Below are positions 1 through 8,064 of a stretch of 64,000 nt of DNA, piece by piece. Each line of letters starts with the position of its first letter. Within the stretch, counting starts at the first letter, position 1. Where the stretch lies: positions 124,001 through 188,000 of the forward strand of contig NZ_WESC01000004.1 in NCBI RefSeq assembly GCF_009184905.1, written 5' to 3'. Under the pieces are notes generated by a model. The model made no database searches and was not told the origin of the DNA. It saw only the letters and a list, made by a program, of their open reading frames with translations. Origin of the DNA: Parvibaculum sedimenti (lineage in GTDB: Bacteria; Pseudomonadota; Alphaproteobacteria; Parvibaculales; Parvibaculaceae). A program made the position numbers and the translations under genes.

Positions 1-508
1 CGACATGAAGTTCTCCCGGAAGGGGGTTGGTTCCTATCGCCCGCGCAGCCTTATGATTTTTATGAGCAGCCGCCCCGGCGAGTTGAGGCGCACCATAAAC
101 GGCGGCTTACGGGTTCGGAAAGAAGAATTTCCCAGAGGCCGCTGCGTCTAGCGGCAAGCAGGCTGCAGCGGCCGAATAGGCATTATGGAAAATAAAAAGG
201 CTATTCGCCGATGAAATGGCTGGCGATTTGGCGGAGCTGGTGCCGAGGCACGAGCCGGCCGAGCGCGTCGGACAGGTCCGTCAGCACATCGGAACCGGCA
301 TTTTCCTGAACAAGAATGAAAGCCAATGTGTGACGGATGAACAGGGTAGAAAGCCACGCCCGCTCGTCCGGAAGGAAAGAATGGTGGCCGCCTCACGCAT
401 GGGATTCGATCCTGATGGACGGCGGACCACTCTTGCCCCTTTTCGCATCGGCACTCGCCCTTTAAGTAGGGGGCTCCTTCCCATTACTCCAGTTCAGGCA
501 GCTTTCCC
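1..508. other. Unassigned leading region, no confident gene
   Basis: No convincing complete gene is visible. A stem-loop (9-bp arms at 137-145 and 165-173, GGCCGCTGC/GCAGCGGCC) could end transcription, although no clear T-run follows. On the minus strand, 201-392 is open for 63 codons and ends in TAG. Its translation looks protein-like (for example WLSTLFIRHTLAFILVQE, then LSDALGRLVPRHQLRQIAS), but there is no ATG or well-placed GTG near its upstream end, where a TGA lies at 393-395. It may be a small gene with a rare start or a gene remnant. The stretch from about 430 to 508 is the leader of the first thioesterase gene. Confidence 0.4.
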
Positions 509-928
509 ATGAGTGACGTTCCGCCCGGCTTCGCGCCCGTCCAGTCGAAAGGTTTCGGCGGCTTCACGGGGCCCGTCTATCGCGGGCATGACGCGAAGGG
601 CGAGGTCTTCATTTTCGATGTCGCCGCACAGCACCTGAACGGCGGCGACAGGCTCCATGGCGGCATGATGATGACGCTCGCCTCCATCGTGCTCGGCGAG
701 GCCGCGAAATCCGCCGCCGAAAAAAGCGAGCCCGGCGCGGACGCCCGCGCCCTGTCGCTCAATTGCGACTTCGTCAGCGCGGGCGAAAGGGACGAGCGCG
801 TCGAATGCCGGGCGACCATCACGCGGGCGACGCGTAGCGTGCTTTTCATTGCGGGCGAACTCTGCGTCGGCTCGCGCATCCTGATGAGCGCCACCGGCGT
901 CTATGCAATCAAGCGGGCGGAAGCGTGA
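509..928 (+). CDS. PaaI-family hotdog thioesterase-like protein
   Basis: A 139-residue single hotdog-fold protein of the PaaI/4HBT group, which hydrolyse acyl- or aryl-CoA thioesters in the cytoplasm. The family motif HGGMMMTLAS starts near residue 50. The acidic residue that normally follows the central helix motif (HGGxxxxLxD) is Ser here, so catalysis alone is uncertain. The last four bases are shared with the next gene (GTGA overlap), and the downstream partner keeps the Asp, so the two may form a heteromer or divide function. The substrate cannot be read from sequence. The family is confident, the activity is not. Confidence 0.8.
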   Translation: MSDVPPGFAPVQSKGFGGFTGPVYRGHDAKGEVFIFDVAAQHLNGGDRLHGGMMMTLASIVLGEAAKSAAEKSEPGADARALSLNCDFVSAGERDERVECRATITRATRSVLFIAGELCVGSRILMSATGVYAIKRAEA

Positions 929-1392
929 CCGAGACGAGCCCAAAGACCCTGCGGGGACCGGGACCTCTCAAACCCCTCATCGACGCGCCCGCGCCAGAAG
1001 GCTTCACGCCCGTCGATCTCTTCGATCCATTCGAAGCCTTTGTCGGCCCCTTCTTCGAGCGCATCGAGGAAGACGGCACACGAGTCTCCGCTTTCCGCAT
1101 CGACGAACGTCATGTCCGCGAGGACGGTACCGTGCATGAAGGCATGATGCTGACCTTCGCCGACGCCTTTATGGGCGGGACGGCATGGCGAGCGAAGAAC
1201 GACCGGCCTTGCGTCACGTTGAGCCTGCAGGCGAGCATCCTTGCCGACGCGAAACTCGACGACGTCGTGACCTGCCGCGCCAGGGCCGATCACCAGACCC
1301 GGGCCATCGTGTTCGTGTCGGCCTCTTTCTGGGTCGGCGAAGACAAAGTCATGACGGCGACGAGCCTGTTCAAGGTGCTCGGCGAACGCTAG
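925..1392 (+). CDS. PaaI-family hotdog thioesterase
   Basis: A 155-residue hotdog-fold protein related to the gene it overlaps. It starts with GTG inside the upstream stop (GTGA), which implies translational coupling. The motif near residue 71 is HEGMMLTFAD: the second position of the usual HGG is Glu, while the Asp assigned to catalysis in this family is present. About 35 residues precede the conserved fold. A cytoplasmic thioesterase acting on an acyl-CoA is the natural reading. The pairing of one member lacking the Asp with one that keeps it suggests a shared complex, which is inference. Confidence 0.82.
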   Translation: MTETSPKTLRGPGPLKPLIDAPAPEGFTPVDLFDPFEAFVGPFFERIEEDGTRVSAFRIDERHVREDGTVHEGMMLTFADAFMGGTAWRAKNDRPCVTLSLQASILADAKLDDVVTCRARADHQTRAIVFVSASFWVGEDKVMTATSLFKVLGER

Positions 1393-1437
1393 ATTCCTCC
1401 CCACCGTCCGGAGAGACGGCACCAGAGAGAGGAACCA

Positions 1438-1851
1438 ATGCCAGCACCCCATACGGGCGGATGTCTCTGCGGCGCCATTCGCTACGAAGTGACGAGCGAG
1501 CCCGTGGCCGCCGCACTCTGCCATTGCCGCGATTGCCAATACGTCTCGGGCGGCGAACCGGCCGCGGTCGTCATCGTGGCCCGCGACGCACTGAAGATCA
1601 CAAAGGGTAAGCCGAAGAGCTATTCGGTCGTCGGCGACAGCGGCAAGCATGTGACCCGCCAGTTCTGCGAGAATTGCGGCACACCGTTGTTCAGCGACGT
1701 CGAAGCCAATCCGGCGATCTGGGTCGTGAAGGCCGGCTCGTTCGACGATCCGAGCTGGATAAAGCCGGGCGCGATTTTCTATACATCCTCGGCGCAGCCT
1801 TGGGCCCATATGGACGCGAACCTGCCGCAGTTCCCGAAGATGCCGGGCTGA
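1438..1851 (+). CDS. GFA-family zinc protein (Gfa/CENP-V fold)
   Basis: This 137-residue protein belongs to the glutathione-dependent formaldehyde-activating (GFA, PF04828) family, small beta-tent proteins that bind zinc. The cysteine sets are all present: GGCLCGAIRYEV at the N terminus, CHCRDCQ near residue 30 and CENCGTPLF near residue 80. Most members have no proven function, and formaldehyde activation is documented only for Gfa itself, so the substrate should be left open. A purine-rich ribosome site (AGAGAGGA) precedes the ATG. It follows the thioesterase pair by 45 bases and may be cotranscribed with it. Confidence 0.85.
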   Translation: MPAPHTGGCLCGAIRYEVTSEPVAAALCHCRDCQYVSGGEPAAVVIVARDALKITKGKPKSYSVVGDSGKHVTRQFCENCGTPLFSDVEANPAIWVVKAGSFDDPSWIKPGAIFYTSSAQPWAHMDANLPQFPKMPG

Positions 1852-1909
1852 GGCAGCCGCCTGCTTTCCCTTTCATCATGCCCGTTTCATGCGGGGCATG
1901 ACGTGAAGG

Positions 1910-2776
1910 TCAGATCGCATCCTTTACCGGCAGCAGGTCGTCGAAATTCGGCTCGCGCTTCTCGGCCTTGGCGGTGAAGCTCTCCATCATGTCGTGCGGC
2001 TGGAACATGCCGGTCTGCCAGACGGCGATCTGACGCAATCCATCCTCGATCGTATGGTCGCGGGCATAGTTCAGCATTTCCTTCGAGCCATGCACCGCAA
2101 GCGGCGAACGCGCTGCAATCTCCCTGGCGATGGCGAGGACGCCTTCGAGCATCTGCTCCTGCGTGTCGAAAACCTGATTGACGAGACCGCATGACTTCGC
2201 TTCATCCGCAAAGAGGCGTCGGCCTGTATAGGCGAGTTCGCGCACAAGCCCCTGCGGCATCAGATGCGGCAGGCGCGGGAAGGTACCGACATCGGCCGTC
2301 ATGCCGATATTGATTTCCTGAATGCAGAAGAAGGCGTCCTTCGTGCAGTAGCGCATATCGCAGGCAGACGCGAAATCGACACCGCCGCCGATGCAGCCGC
2401 CCTGCACCGCCATAAGCACGGGGATGCGCGCCTCGTCGAGGCACCCGAACGTCTTCTGGAGCTTCAGCACCGTCTTCATCAGGTTCGCGCGGACGCGGCC
2501 CGTCTCGGCGCCCTTTACGTCGGGACCCGACGTAAAGACCGAAAGATCCATGCCGGCGGTGAAATGCTTACCCGTGGAGGAAATCACGATCACGCGGGCG
2601 AGCGCGCCGTCGTCGATCGCCTGCACGATTTCCGGCAGCTCATGCCAGAAGGCGCGGTTCATCGCGTTCATCTTCTCGGGCCGGCTGAGCTGAATATGAG
2701 CGATCTTGTCCCTGATCTCGACTTTGAAGCACTCGAAGGAGCGCTCGGCGAGAGGCTTCGTTGACGTTGCGGACAT
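1910..2776 (-). CDS. Enoyl-CoA hydratase/isomerase family protein
   Basis: A crotonase-fold protein of 288 residues. Typical elements are LSRPEKMNAMNRAFWHEL near the N terminus, the first oxyanion-hole segment FTAGMDLS and the second, GGCIGGGVDFASACDMR. The pattern (Asp instead of Glu in the second catalytic position, DMRY context) fits the delta(3,5)-delta(2,4)-dienoyl-CoA isomerase branch at least as well as a plain hydratase. I chose the ATG at 2776, preceded by GGAG eight bases upstream, over an upstream in-frame start that lacks a ribosome site. It is divergent from the MaoC hydratase gene and probably shares a control region with it. Confidence 0.85.
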   Translation of the reverse strand: MSATSTKPLAERSFECFKVEIRDKIAHIQLSRPEKMNAMNRAFWHELPEIVQAIDDGALARVIVISSTGKHFTAGMDLSVFTSGPDVKGAETGRVRANLMKTVLKLQKTFGCLDEARIPVLMAVQGGCIGGGVDFASACDMRYCTKDAFFCIQEINIGMTADVGTFPRLPHLMPQGLVRELAYTGRRLFADEAKSCGLVNQVFDTQEQMLEGVLAIAREIAARSPLAVHGSKEMLNYARDHTIEDGLRQIAVWQTGMFQPHDMMESFTAKAEKREPNFDDLLPVKDAI

Positions 2777-2920
2777 GGCGTTTTCTCCGGATGCGGTGCG
2801 TATTTTGACCTTTGATAGCATGGAGCGGAACACCCCGCGAGGCCGCCCGCGATCTTGCGCAAGCCCCGCTTTCCGGCTTTGCTATGTCCCAACAAGCACA
2901 AAACTTAAGGGAGGGCTCTC

Positions 2921-3778
2921 ATGGCTATCAACTACGACAAACTCATGGGATTGAAGGCCGTCGGCCAGGAGTTCCAGTATGGCGACCGCGAGACGATGCT
3001 CTACGCGCTCGGCGTCGGCTTCGGACGCGATCCGCTCAACGCGAACGAGCTGCCTTTCGTCTATGAAAGCGGCCTCAAGACCGTGCCGACACAGGCAACC
3101 GTCATCGCCTGGGGCGCGGGCGCGATGCGCGACAGCGGCATCAACTATATGATGGTGGTGCATGGCGAGCAGAAGCTGACGCTGCACAAGCCGCTGCCTT
3201 CCGCCGCAAAGATCAGCGTCGACAGCTCCGTTCTCGGAGCATGGGACAAGGGCAAGGACAAGGGCGCGATCATCGTCACCGAAAGCGTCATCAAGGACAA
3301 GGCGAGCGGCGACAAGCTCTGCACGCTGCAATCGACGATCTTCGCCCGCGGCGACGGCGGCTTCGGCGGTCCGCGCGAGGGCGCGCCCGAGCCGCACAAG
3401 CTGCCCGAGCGCGCACCCGACCTCACCGTGGAGGCCGATACACGGCCCGATCAGGCGCTGCTCTATCGTCTTTCCGGCGACCGCAATCCGCTGCACGCCG
3501 ATCCGCAGTTTGCCAAGGCCGCCGGTTTCCCGAAACCGATCCTGCACGGGCTCTGCACCTATGGCACCTGCTGCCGCGCAATCATCTCGTCGGAAATCTG
3601 CAACTACGATCCGACGATCATCACCGGTTTCGATGTGCGCTTCTCCTCGCCGGTCTTCCCCGGCGAAACGGTGCTGGTCGACATCTGGAAGGAAGGCAAC
3701 ATCGCGTCTTTCCGGGCTCGCCTCAAGGAGCGCGACGTGACCGTCATCAACAACGGCAAGTGCACGCTGAAGGCTTGA
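2921..3778 (+). CDS. MaoC-family enoyl-CoA hydratase (double hotdog)
   Basis: A 285-residue protein with an N-terminal degenerate hotdog and a C-terminal MaoC hotdog, as in hydratase 2 and the hydratase part of peroxisomal multifunctional enzyme type 2. The hydratase-2 signature is intact near residues 180-205: YRLSGDRNPLHADPQFA, with the Asp/His dyad, followed by GFPKPILHGLCTYG. It adds water to trans-2-enoyl-CoA to give (R)-3-hydroxyacyl-CoA, probably for long or branched chains, in the cytoplasm. A strong GGGAGGG site precedes the ATG. The divergent crotonase gene suggests both serve the same degradation route. Confidence 0.9.
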   Translation: MAINYDKLMGLKAVGQEFQYGDRETMLYALGVGFGRDPLNANELPFVYESGLKTVPTQATVIAWGAGAMRDSGINYMMVVHGEQKLTLHKPLPSAAKISVDSSVLGAWDKGKDKGAIIVTESVIKDKASGDKLCTLQSTIFARGDGGFGGPREGAPEPHKLPERAPDLTVEADTRPDQALLYRLSGDRNPLHADPQFAKAAGFPKPILHGLCTYGTCCRAIISSEICNYDPTIITGFDVRFSSPVFPGETVLVDIWKEGNIASFRARLKERDVTVINNGKCTLKA

Positions 3779-3851
3779 TGCATCGGGATGCACGGTGCCT
3801 CATGGGTCCCGTGCGTCGCCTGCCGATTTATTACGGGCAAGGGGGAAGAGG

Positions 3852-4304
3852 ATGGAGAAGAAACTTCAAGGGCTGTTGATCGCCAATGGTGCGCTCGTGC
3901 TGCTCGCGGGCTTTGTGGCAGGCTTCCCCTATGGGAGCACGGTGGTCGCTTCGCTTGCAGCCGGCGTCGCGGCGAGCGACTTCACCGAGCCGCTCCGCGC
4001 ATGGCACATGGCGCATCTTGAGGGTGTACTGAACGGCATCCTGATGTTCGCCGCCGCCGCGGCCGCCAGCGCGCTCACCCTTTCGGCCACGTCGCAGCGC
4101 GTCATCCTCTGGGGCCTCATTGTGTCGGGCTGGACCAACATCGTTGCCTCGACCATTTCGGCGCTGACTGGCGGGCGCGGAACTGCCATCACCGGGCTCG
4201 ACTGGAACACGCTCGACTTCCTGCTCTTCATGGCCGGCATCCTCGGCGCGGTGGCCGCGGTCATCGCGCTCGCGCTTGGTGGGCTCAAGGCGTGGCGCGG
4301 CTAA
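3852..4304 (+). CDS. Styrene-oxide-isomerase (StyC)-like membrane protein
   Basis: A 150-residue integral membrane protein with four predicted helices and no signal peptide. Two segments match the layout of styrene oxide isomerase, which rearranges epoxides to aldehydes: AHLEGVLNG corresponds to the AHSGPALNG region (His and Asn six residues apart kept), and SGWTNIVASTISALTGGRG corresponds to the DGWSN...NRG region. As I recall the enzyme, that His ligates haem b and the Asn is in the active site. An Asp and a Tyr reported for the active site appear to be Ser here, so chemistry may differ. Resemblance is by eye only. The gene lies 73 bases after the MaoC gene, and GGAAGAGG precedes the chosen ATG. 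Confidence 0.6.
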   Translation: MEKKLQGLLIANGALVLLAGFVAGFPYGSTVVASLAAGVAASDFTEPLRAWHMAHLEGVLNGILMFAAAAAASALTLSATSQRVILWGLIVSGWTNIVASTISALTGGRGTAITGLDWNTLDFLLFMAGILGAVAAVIALALGGLKAWRG

Positions 4305-4391
4305 GGCAGCGCTGACGGCATCTGCTTGTCTGGCAGAAAACGCTTGTTATTTGTCATTTCCGCCAGGCCCGCCCAAGCCTAGTCTTTGGGC

Positions 4392-5438
4392 ATGACCAGA
4401 CCCCGGACAGCGAAGACGCCAAGGCGCGTATTAATGCTCGGATTCGAGGATGCCCAGATCCTCGATGTGACCGGGCCATTCCAGATTCTGGAAGCCGCGC
4501 GGACAAAAGCGGGAGAGCCCGCCTATGAGCTAGAACTCGTCGCGCCCGAAAAGGGGGCATTCCGCACGAGCTGCGGACTGACGCTCACGGCCTCGCGGGG
4601 GATCGACGAGATGACCGACGAGGAGTTGGGCCATGTCCATTCCTTCATGGTGGTCGGCGGACAAGGGACCCGCAGGCTTGTCCAAGATGCGCGCGTGATC
4701 TCCTTCATTCAGCGCGCCTCGGCAAAGGCCCGGCGCACGGTTTCCATCTGCACCGGCGCGCTCCTTTTAGCAGGTGCCGGTCTTCTCGACGGCAAGCGAG
4801 TGGCGACACATTGGGCCTTTGCCGGGACGCTCCGCCGCGATTTCCCACGGATCGAGGTCGATGACGACGCGATCTATCTGCGACAGGGCAAGGTCTGGAC
4901 CTCGGCGGGCGTGACGGCGGGCATGGACCTCGCGCTCGCGCTTGTCGAGGAGGATCTCGACCGTGAGACAGCGCTCGCTATCGCGCGGCATCTCGTGATG
5001 TTTCTGATGCGGCCGGGCGGGCAATCGCAATTCTCGGCGCAGCTTGCCGCGCAAGCGGTGGAGGACGAGCGTATTGCCCGGATCTGCGCCCATATCGTCG
5101 AGACGCCCCGCGGCGATCTTTCCGTCCCCTCGCTTGCCGCCCGGGCAAATATGAGCGAGCGCACATTCGCGCGGCGCTTCACGGAGGCGACGGGCCTCAC
5201 GCCTGCACATTTCGTCGAACGGGCGCGTCTCGACGAGGCGAGGCGGCAACTTACCGAAGGCGCATTACCCATCGAGATGGTCGCGCACCAGGCCGGATTC
5301 GGACAGGCGGAGCGCATGCGCCGCGCCTTTCTGCGACACCTCGGCGTTACGCCGAACCGCTACCGCGAGCGCTTCCGCACCGCGAAGCGACCCATCGCAA
5401 ACTCAATCGCACCGGAGGACAGACGGCATGTCTCGTGA
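4392..5438 (+). CDS. GlxA-type regulator: DJ-1/PfpI domain plus AraC helix-turn-helix
   Basis: A 348-residue transcription regulator of the GlxA group. Residues 1-190 form a DJ-1/PfpI class I glutamine-amidotransferase-like domain, with the nucleophile-elbow cysteine in SICTGALLLAGAG. The C-terminal 110 residues hold two AraC-type helix-turn-helix motifs (LAARANMSERTFARRFTEATG and the QAGFGQAERMRRAF stretch). The amidotransferase-like domain usually senses a small molecule rather than acting as an enzyme. It overlaps the next gene by 11 bases, which encodes a stand-alone relative of its own sensor domain and probably shares its ligand. Start: ATG at 4392, two codons after a TTG. Confidence 0.9.
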   Translation: MTRPRTAKTPRRVLMLGFEDAQILDVTGPFQILEAARTKAGEPAYELELVAPEKGAFRTSCGLTLTASRGIDEMTDEELGHVHSFMVVGGQGTRRLVQDARVISFIQRASAKARRTVSICTGALLLAGAGLLDGKRVATHWAFAGTLRRDFPRIEVDDDAIYLRQGKVWTSAGVTAGMDLALALVEEDLDRETALAIARHLVMFLMRPGGQSQFSAQLAAQAVEDERIARICAHIVETPRGDLSVPSLAARANMSERTFARRFTEATGLTPAHFVERARLDEARRQLTEGALPIEMVAHQAGFGQAERMRRAFLRHLGVTPNRYRERFRTAKRPIANSIAPEDRRHVS

Positions 5439-6048
5439 ACGCACCATCGGCATTCTCATTTTCGACGATGCCGAGGAACTCGATTTCGTCGGCCCCTATG
5501 AGGTCTTCACCATGTCGAACGAAATGTTCGCACGCTCCGAGAACAGGCGCCCCGACAAGGTGCTGTTGATTTCGGAAACGGGAAGGACGGTGACCTGCGC
5601 CAAGGGCATGAGGGTCGAACCCCACGCCGCAATCGGCGATATCGACAGGCTCGACCTGCTGCTCGTGCCGGGCGGACAGGGCACACGGGTCGAGGTCAAC
5701 AACAAGGCGATCACCGACTGGGTCGCGCGGATCGCCGGGACCTGCGAATGGGTGACGAGCGTCTGCACCGGCTCGCTCGTGCTGACTGCCGCCGGCCCCG
5801 CGAAAGGCAAGCGCATGACGACACACTGGGCGTTCATCCCGACGCTGCGGGAGCGCGGCGAAGCAGCCGAAGTGCTCGAGCGCGTGCGCTATGTGCGCGA
5901 CGGCAATGTCGTGACCTCAGCAGGGGTGTCGGCCGGGATCGACATGGCGCTCTGGCTCGTCGGCCAGATGCACGGAGAGGATCATGCGAGGGCAACGCAA
6001 CTCGGCATGCAATACGACCCGGCGCCGCCTTACGCAGCGGCGGTTTGA
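5428..6048 (+). CDS. DJ-1/PfpI protein, isonitrile-hydratase-like
   Basis: A 206-residue single-domain DJ-1/PfpI protein. It keeps the landmarks of isocyanide hydratase (InhA of Pseudomonas): the Asp in EELDFVGPYEVF, the nucleophile Cys in VTSVCTGSLVL, KRMTTHWAF, the VTSAGVSAGIDMAL stretch, and a C-terminal segment ending in YDPAPPY. Isocyanide hydratase converts isonitriles to N-formamides, but many relatives are uncharacterised, so the substrate is inference. The start lies inside the regulator gene (11-base overlap) with GGAGGAC upstream, so it is cotranslated with the GlxA-type regulator that presumably controls it. Confidence 0.8.
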   Translation: MSRERTIGILIFDDAEELDFVGPYEVFTMSNEMFARSENRRPDKVLLISETGRTVTCAKGMRVEPHAAIGDIDRLDLLLVPGGQGTRVEVNNKAITDWVARIAGTCEWVTSVCTGSLVLTAAGPAKGKRMTTHWAFIPTLRERGEAAEVLERVRYVRDGNVVTSAGVSAGIDMALWLVGQMHGEDHARATQLGMQYDPAPPYAAAV

Positions 6049-6120
6049 CCCCGCACTTTCCGATTAGACGAAAGCGGCGGAATCCGGTCTACTCCCGACA
6101 AATAAAATCGGGAGAGATGC

Positions 6121-7086
6121 ATGTCTGACAAGAAGCCCTTCGATCCGGCCCTTTTCCGCCCGGAGGCGATTTCCGCCGAAACCCGCGCCATTAACGAGGC
6201 CATCGTCAAGGCGATCTCCGATATGGAGGAATGGTGGGATGTCGGCGCGCAGAAGATGCGTGACACGCGTGCCCGGGGCGAGGGCCCGTTCCCGCTCGCG
6301 CCGAAGTCCGATGCCGCCCGCACTATCGAAATCCCCGGCAAGAGTGGACACAAGATCCCGCTCCGCATCATCGCACCGGAGAACCCCAAGGGCGTCTACC
6401 TCCACATTCACGGCGGCGGCTGGGTGCTCGGCGCGGCGGACCAGCAGGACCCGATGCTGGAGCGCATCGCGAAGAATGCAGGCCTTGCGGTCGTCAGCGT
6501 CGAATATCGCCTCGCGCCGGAAAATCCCTATCCCGCCGGGCCCGACGATTGCGAGACGGCGGCCGTCTGGCTCGTCGAGAACGCGCAGAAGGAGTTCGGT
6601 ACCGACAAGCTTACCATCGGCGGCGAAAGCGCGGGCGGGCATCTCTCCGCGGTGACGCTGCTGCGCATGCGCGACCGCCACGGCTATACCGGCTTCAAGG
6701 GCGCGAACCTCGTCTTCGGGGCCTTCGACATGACCATGACGCCGAGCCAGAAGCATTTCGGCAACGAGAGGTTGATCCTCCGCACTGTCGACATCGAACA
6801 GTTCGGCGATGCCTTCCTGCCCGAGGGACTCGATCGGCGCCACCCCGACATTTCGCCGCTCTATGCGAACCTGAATGACATGCCGCCCGCGCTCTTCACC
6901 ATCGGCACGCGCGATGCGCTGCTCGACGACTCGCTCTTCATGCATGGGCGCTGGATCGCGGCGGGGAACCAGGGCGAACTCGCTGTCTATCCGGGCGGCG
7001 CACATGGCTTCATCGCCTTCCCGGGCGAGATCGCCAGATCGGCCAACGAGCGGATCGACGCCTTCCTCGCGCGGGTCACGGCCTGA
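6121..7086 (+). CDS. Alpha/beta hydrolase, HSL-type esterase/lipase
   Basis: A 321-residue member of the hormone-sensitive-lipase (alpha/beta hydrolase fold-3) family. The oxyanion motif HGGGWVLG is near residue 95. The nucleophile elbow is GGESAGG, with Glu in place of the usual Asp before Ser. The acid is in TRDALLDD and the histidine in GGAHGFIAF. These enzymes hydrolyse short and medium chain carboxylic esters in the cytoplasm. It is followed at 42 bases by two double-hotdog thioesterase genes on the same strand, so the likely operon theme is cleavage of ester or thioester bonds. Confidence 0.88.
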   Translation: MSDKKPFDPALFRPEAISAETRAINEAIVKAISDMEEWWDVGAQKMRDTRARGEGPFPLAPKSDAARTIEIPGKSGHKIPLRIIAPENPKGVYLHIHGGGWVLGAADQQDPMLERIAKNAGLAVVSVEYRLAPENPYPAGPDDCETAAVWLVENAQKEFGTDKLTIGGESAGGHLSAVTLLRMRDRHGYTGFKGANLVFGAFDMTMTPSQKHFGNERLILRTVDIEQFGDAFLPEGLDRRHPDISPLYANLNDMPPALFTIGTRDALLDDSLFMHGRWIAAGNQGELAVYPGGAHGFIAFPGEIARSANERIDAFLARVTA

Positions 7087-7128
7087 GACGACGATGAAGC
7101 ACATCAATACCCTTGAAGGATTCCGCAG

Positions 7129-8031
7129 ATGAGCGGAATGATCGATACCTATCGCGGCTATGTCTCGATGCAGGAATGCGACGAGATGGGCCATATGAAC
7201 ATCCAGCATTACATCAGCAAGACCTCCGACGCCTCGTTCAACTTCCGCGTTGCGATCGGCATGGGCTTCTCGCATCAGCGCGAAAGCGGCCTTGGCTATG
7301 TCGCGCTCGAGCATCACATCCGCTTTCATCGAGAACTCAGAACCAGCGACCTTGTGCTGGTGAAGTCCGGCGTCATCGAGATCCGCGACAAGACCATGCG
7401 CATGTATCAGGAGATGCGCGAAGTCCTCGACGACAGGCTCGCCGCCACGTTCATCGTCGATGTCGGCTGCCTCGACCTGAAGACGCGACGGCTCGTGCCA
7501 TGGCCCGAGGAGACGCGGAAGAACGCCGAAGCGCTCGTCGTCGCTGAGCCCGAATATGCGCAGCCACGTGGGCTTGCGCGCGAAATCATGGACCGCGACG
7601 TGTCGGCCGTCCGGGCGCACGCGCTCGACATGTTCGAGAGCAACCGCTCGGTCGTGAACACCTGGGAATGCGATACCAACGGCCATATGAATGCGCGTTT
7701 CTTCATGGCGCGCTTCTCGGACGCGCAGGGTCATATGTGGGCCCATGCGGGGCTCGGTCGGCATCAGCAGACGGCAGCGGGCCTTGCTACGGCAACCGTT
7801 GAAATGCGCCTTATTTATTTCCGGGAGATGATGGCGGGCGAAACGCTGTGCGTCAAAACCGGACTTGTCGAAGCGGGCGAGAAGACGCTGCGCTACCGGC
7901 ACTGGCTCTTCAACGCCGAGACGGGCGAACCCGCCTGCGCCGCCGAGGGGCTCGGCCTCCTCTTCGACAAGACGACGCGCAAGGCCGTGCGCATACCGGA
8001 CAATATCGCCGCGCGCTTCGCGCGCGGCTGA
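7129..8031 (+). CDS. Double-hotdog acyl-CoA thioesterase-like protein
   Basis: A 300-residue protein with two 4HBT-type hotdog domains in tandem, laid out like acyl-ACP thioesterases. Each half keeps the active-site signature D-x-x-G-H-M-N: ECDEMGHMNIQHY near residue 20 and ECDTNGHMNARFF near residue 185. Both active sites therefore look complete. It should release free acid from an acyl or hydroxyacyl thioester in the cytoplasm. GAAGGA precedes the ATG. It sits between the HSL-type esterase and a paralog that begins 33 bases after its stop. Confidence 0.82.
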   Translation: MSGMIDTYRGYVSMQECDEMGHMNIQHYISKTSDASFNFRVAIGMGFSHQRESGLGYVALEHHIRFHRELRTSDLVLVKSGVIEIRDKTMRMYQEMREVLDDRLAATFIVDVGCLDLKTRRLVPWPEETRKNAEALVVAEPEYAQPRGLAREIMDRDVSAVRAHALDMFESNRSVVNTWECDTNGHMNARFFMARFSDAQGHMWAHAGLGRHQQTAAGLATATVEMRLIYFREMMAGETLCVKTGLVEAGEKTLRYRHWLFNAETGEPACAAEGLGLLFDKTTRKAVRIPDNIAARFARG

Positions 8032-8064
8032 CAGAATGCAGATATCGGGAATGAGGAATCGAGT

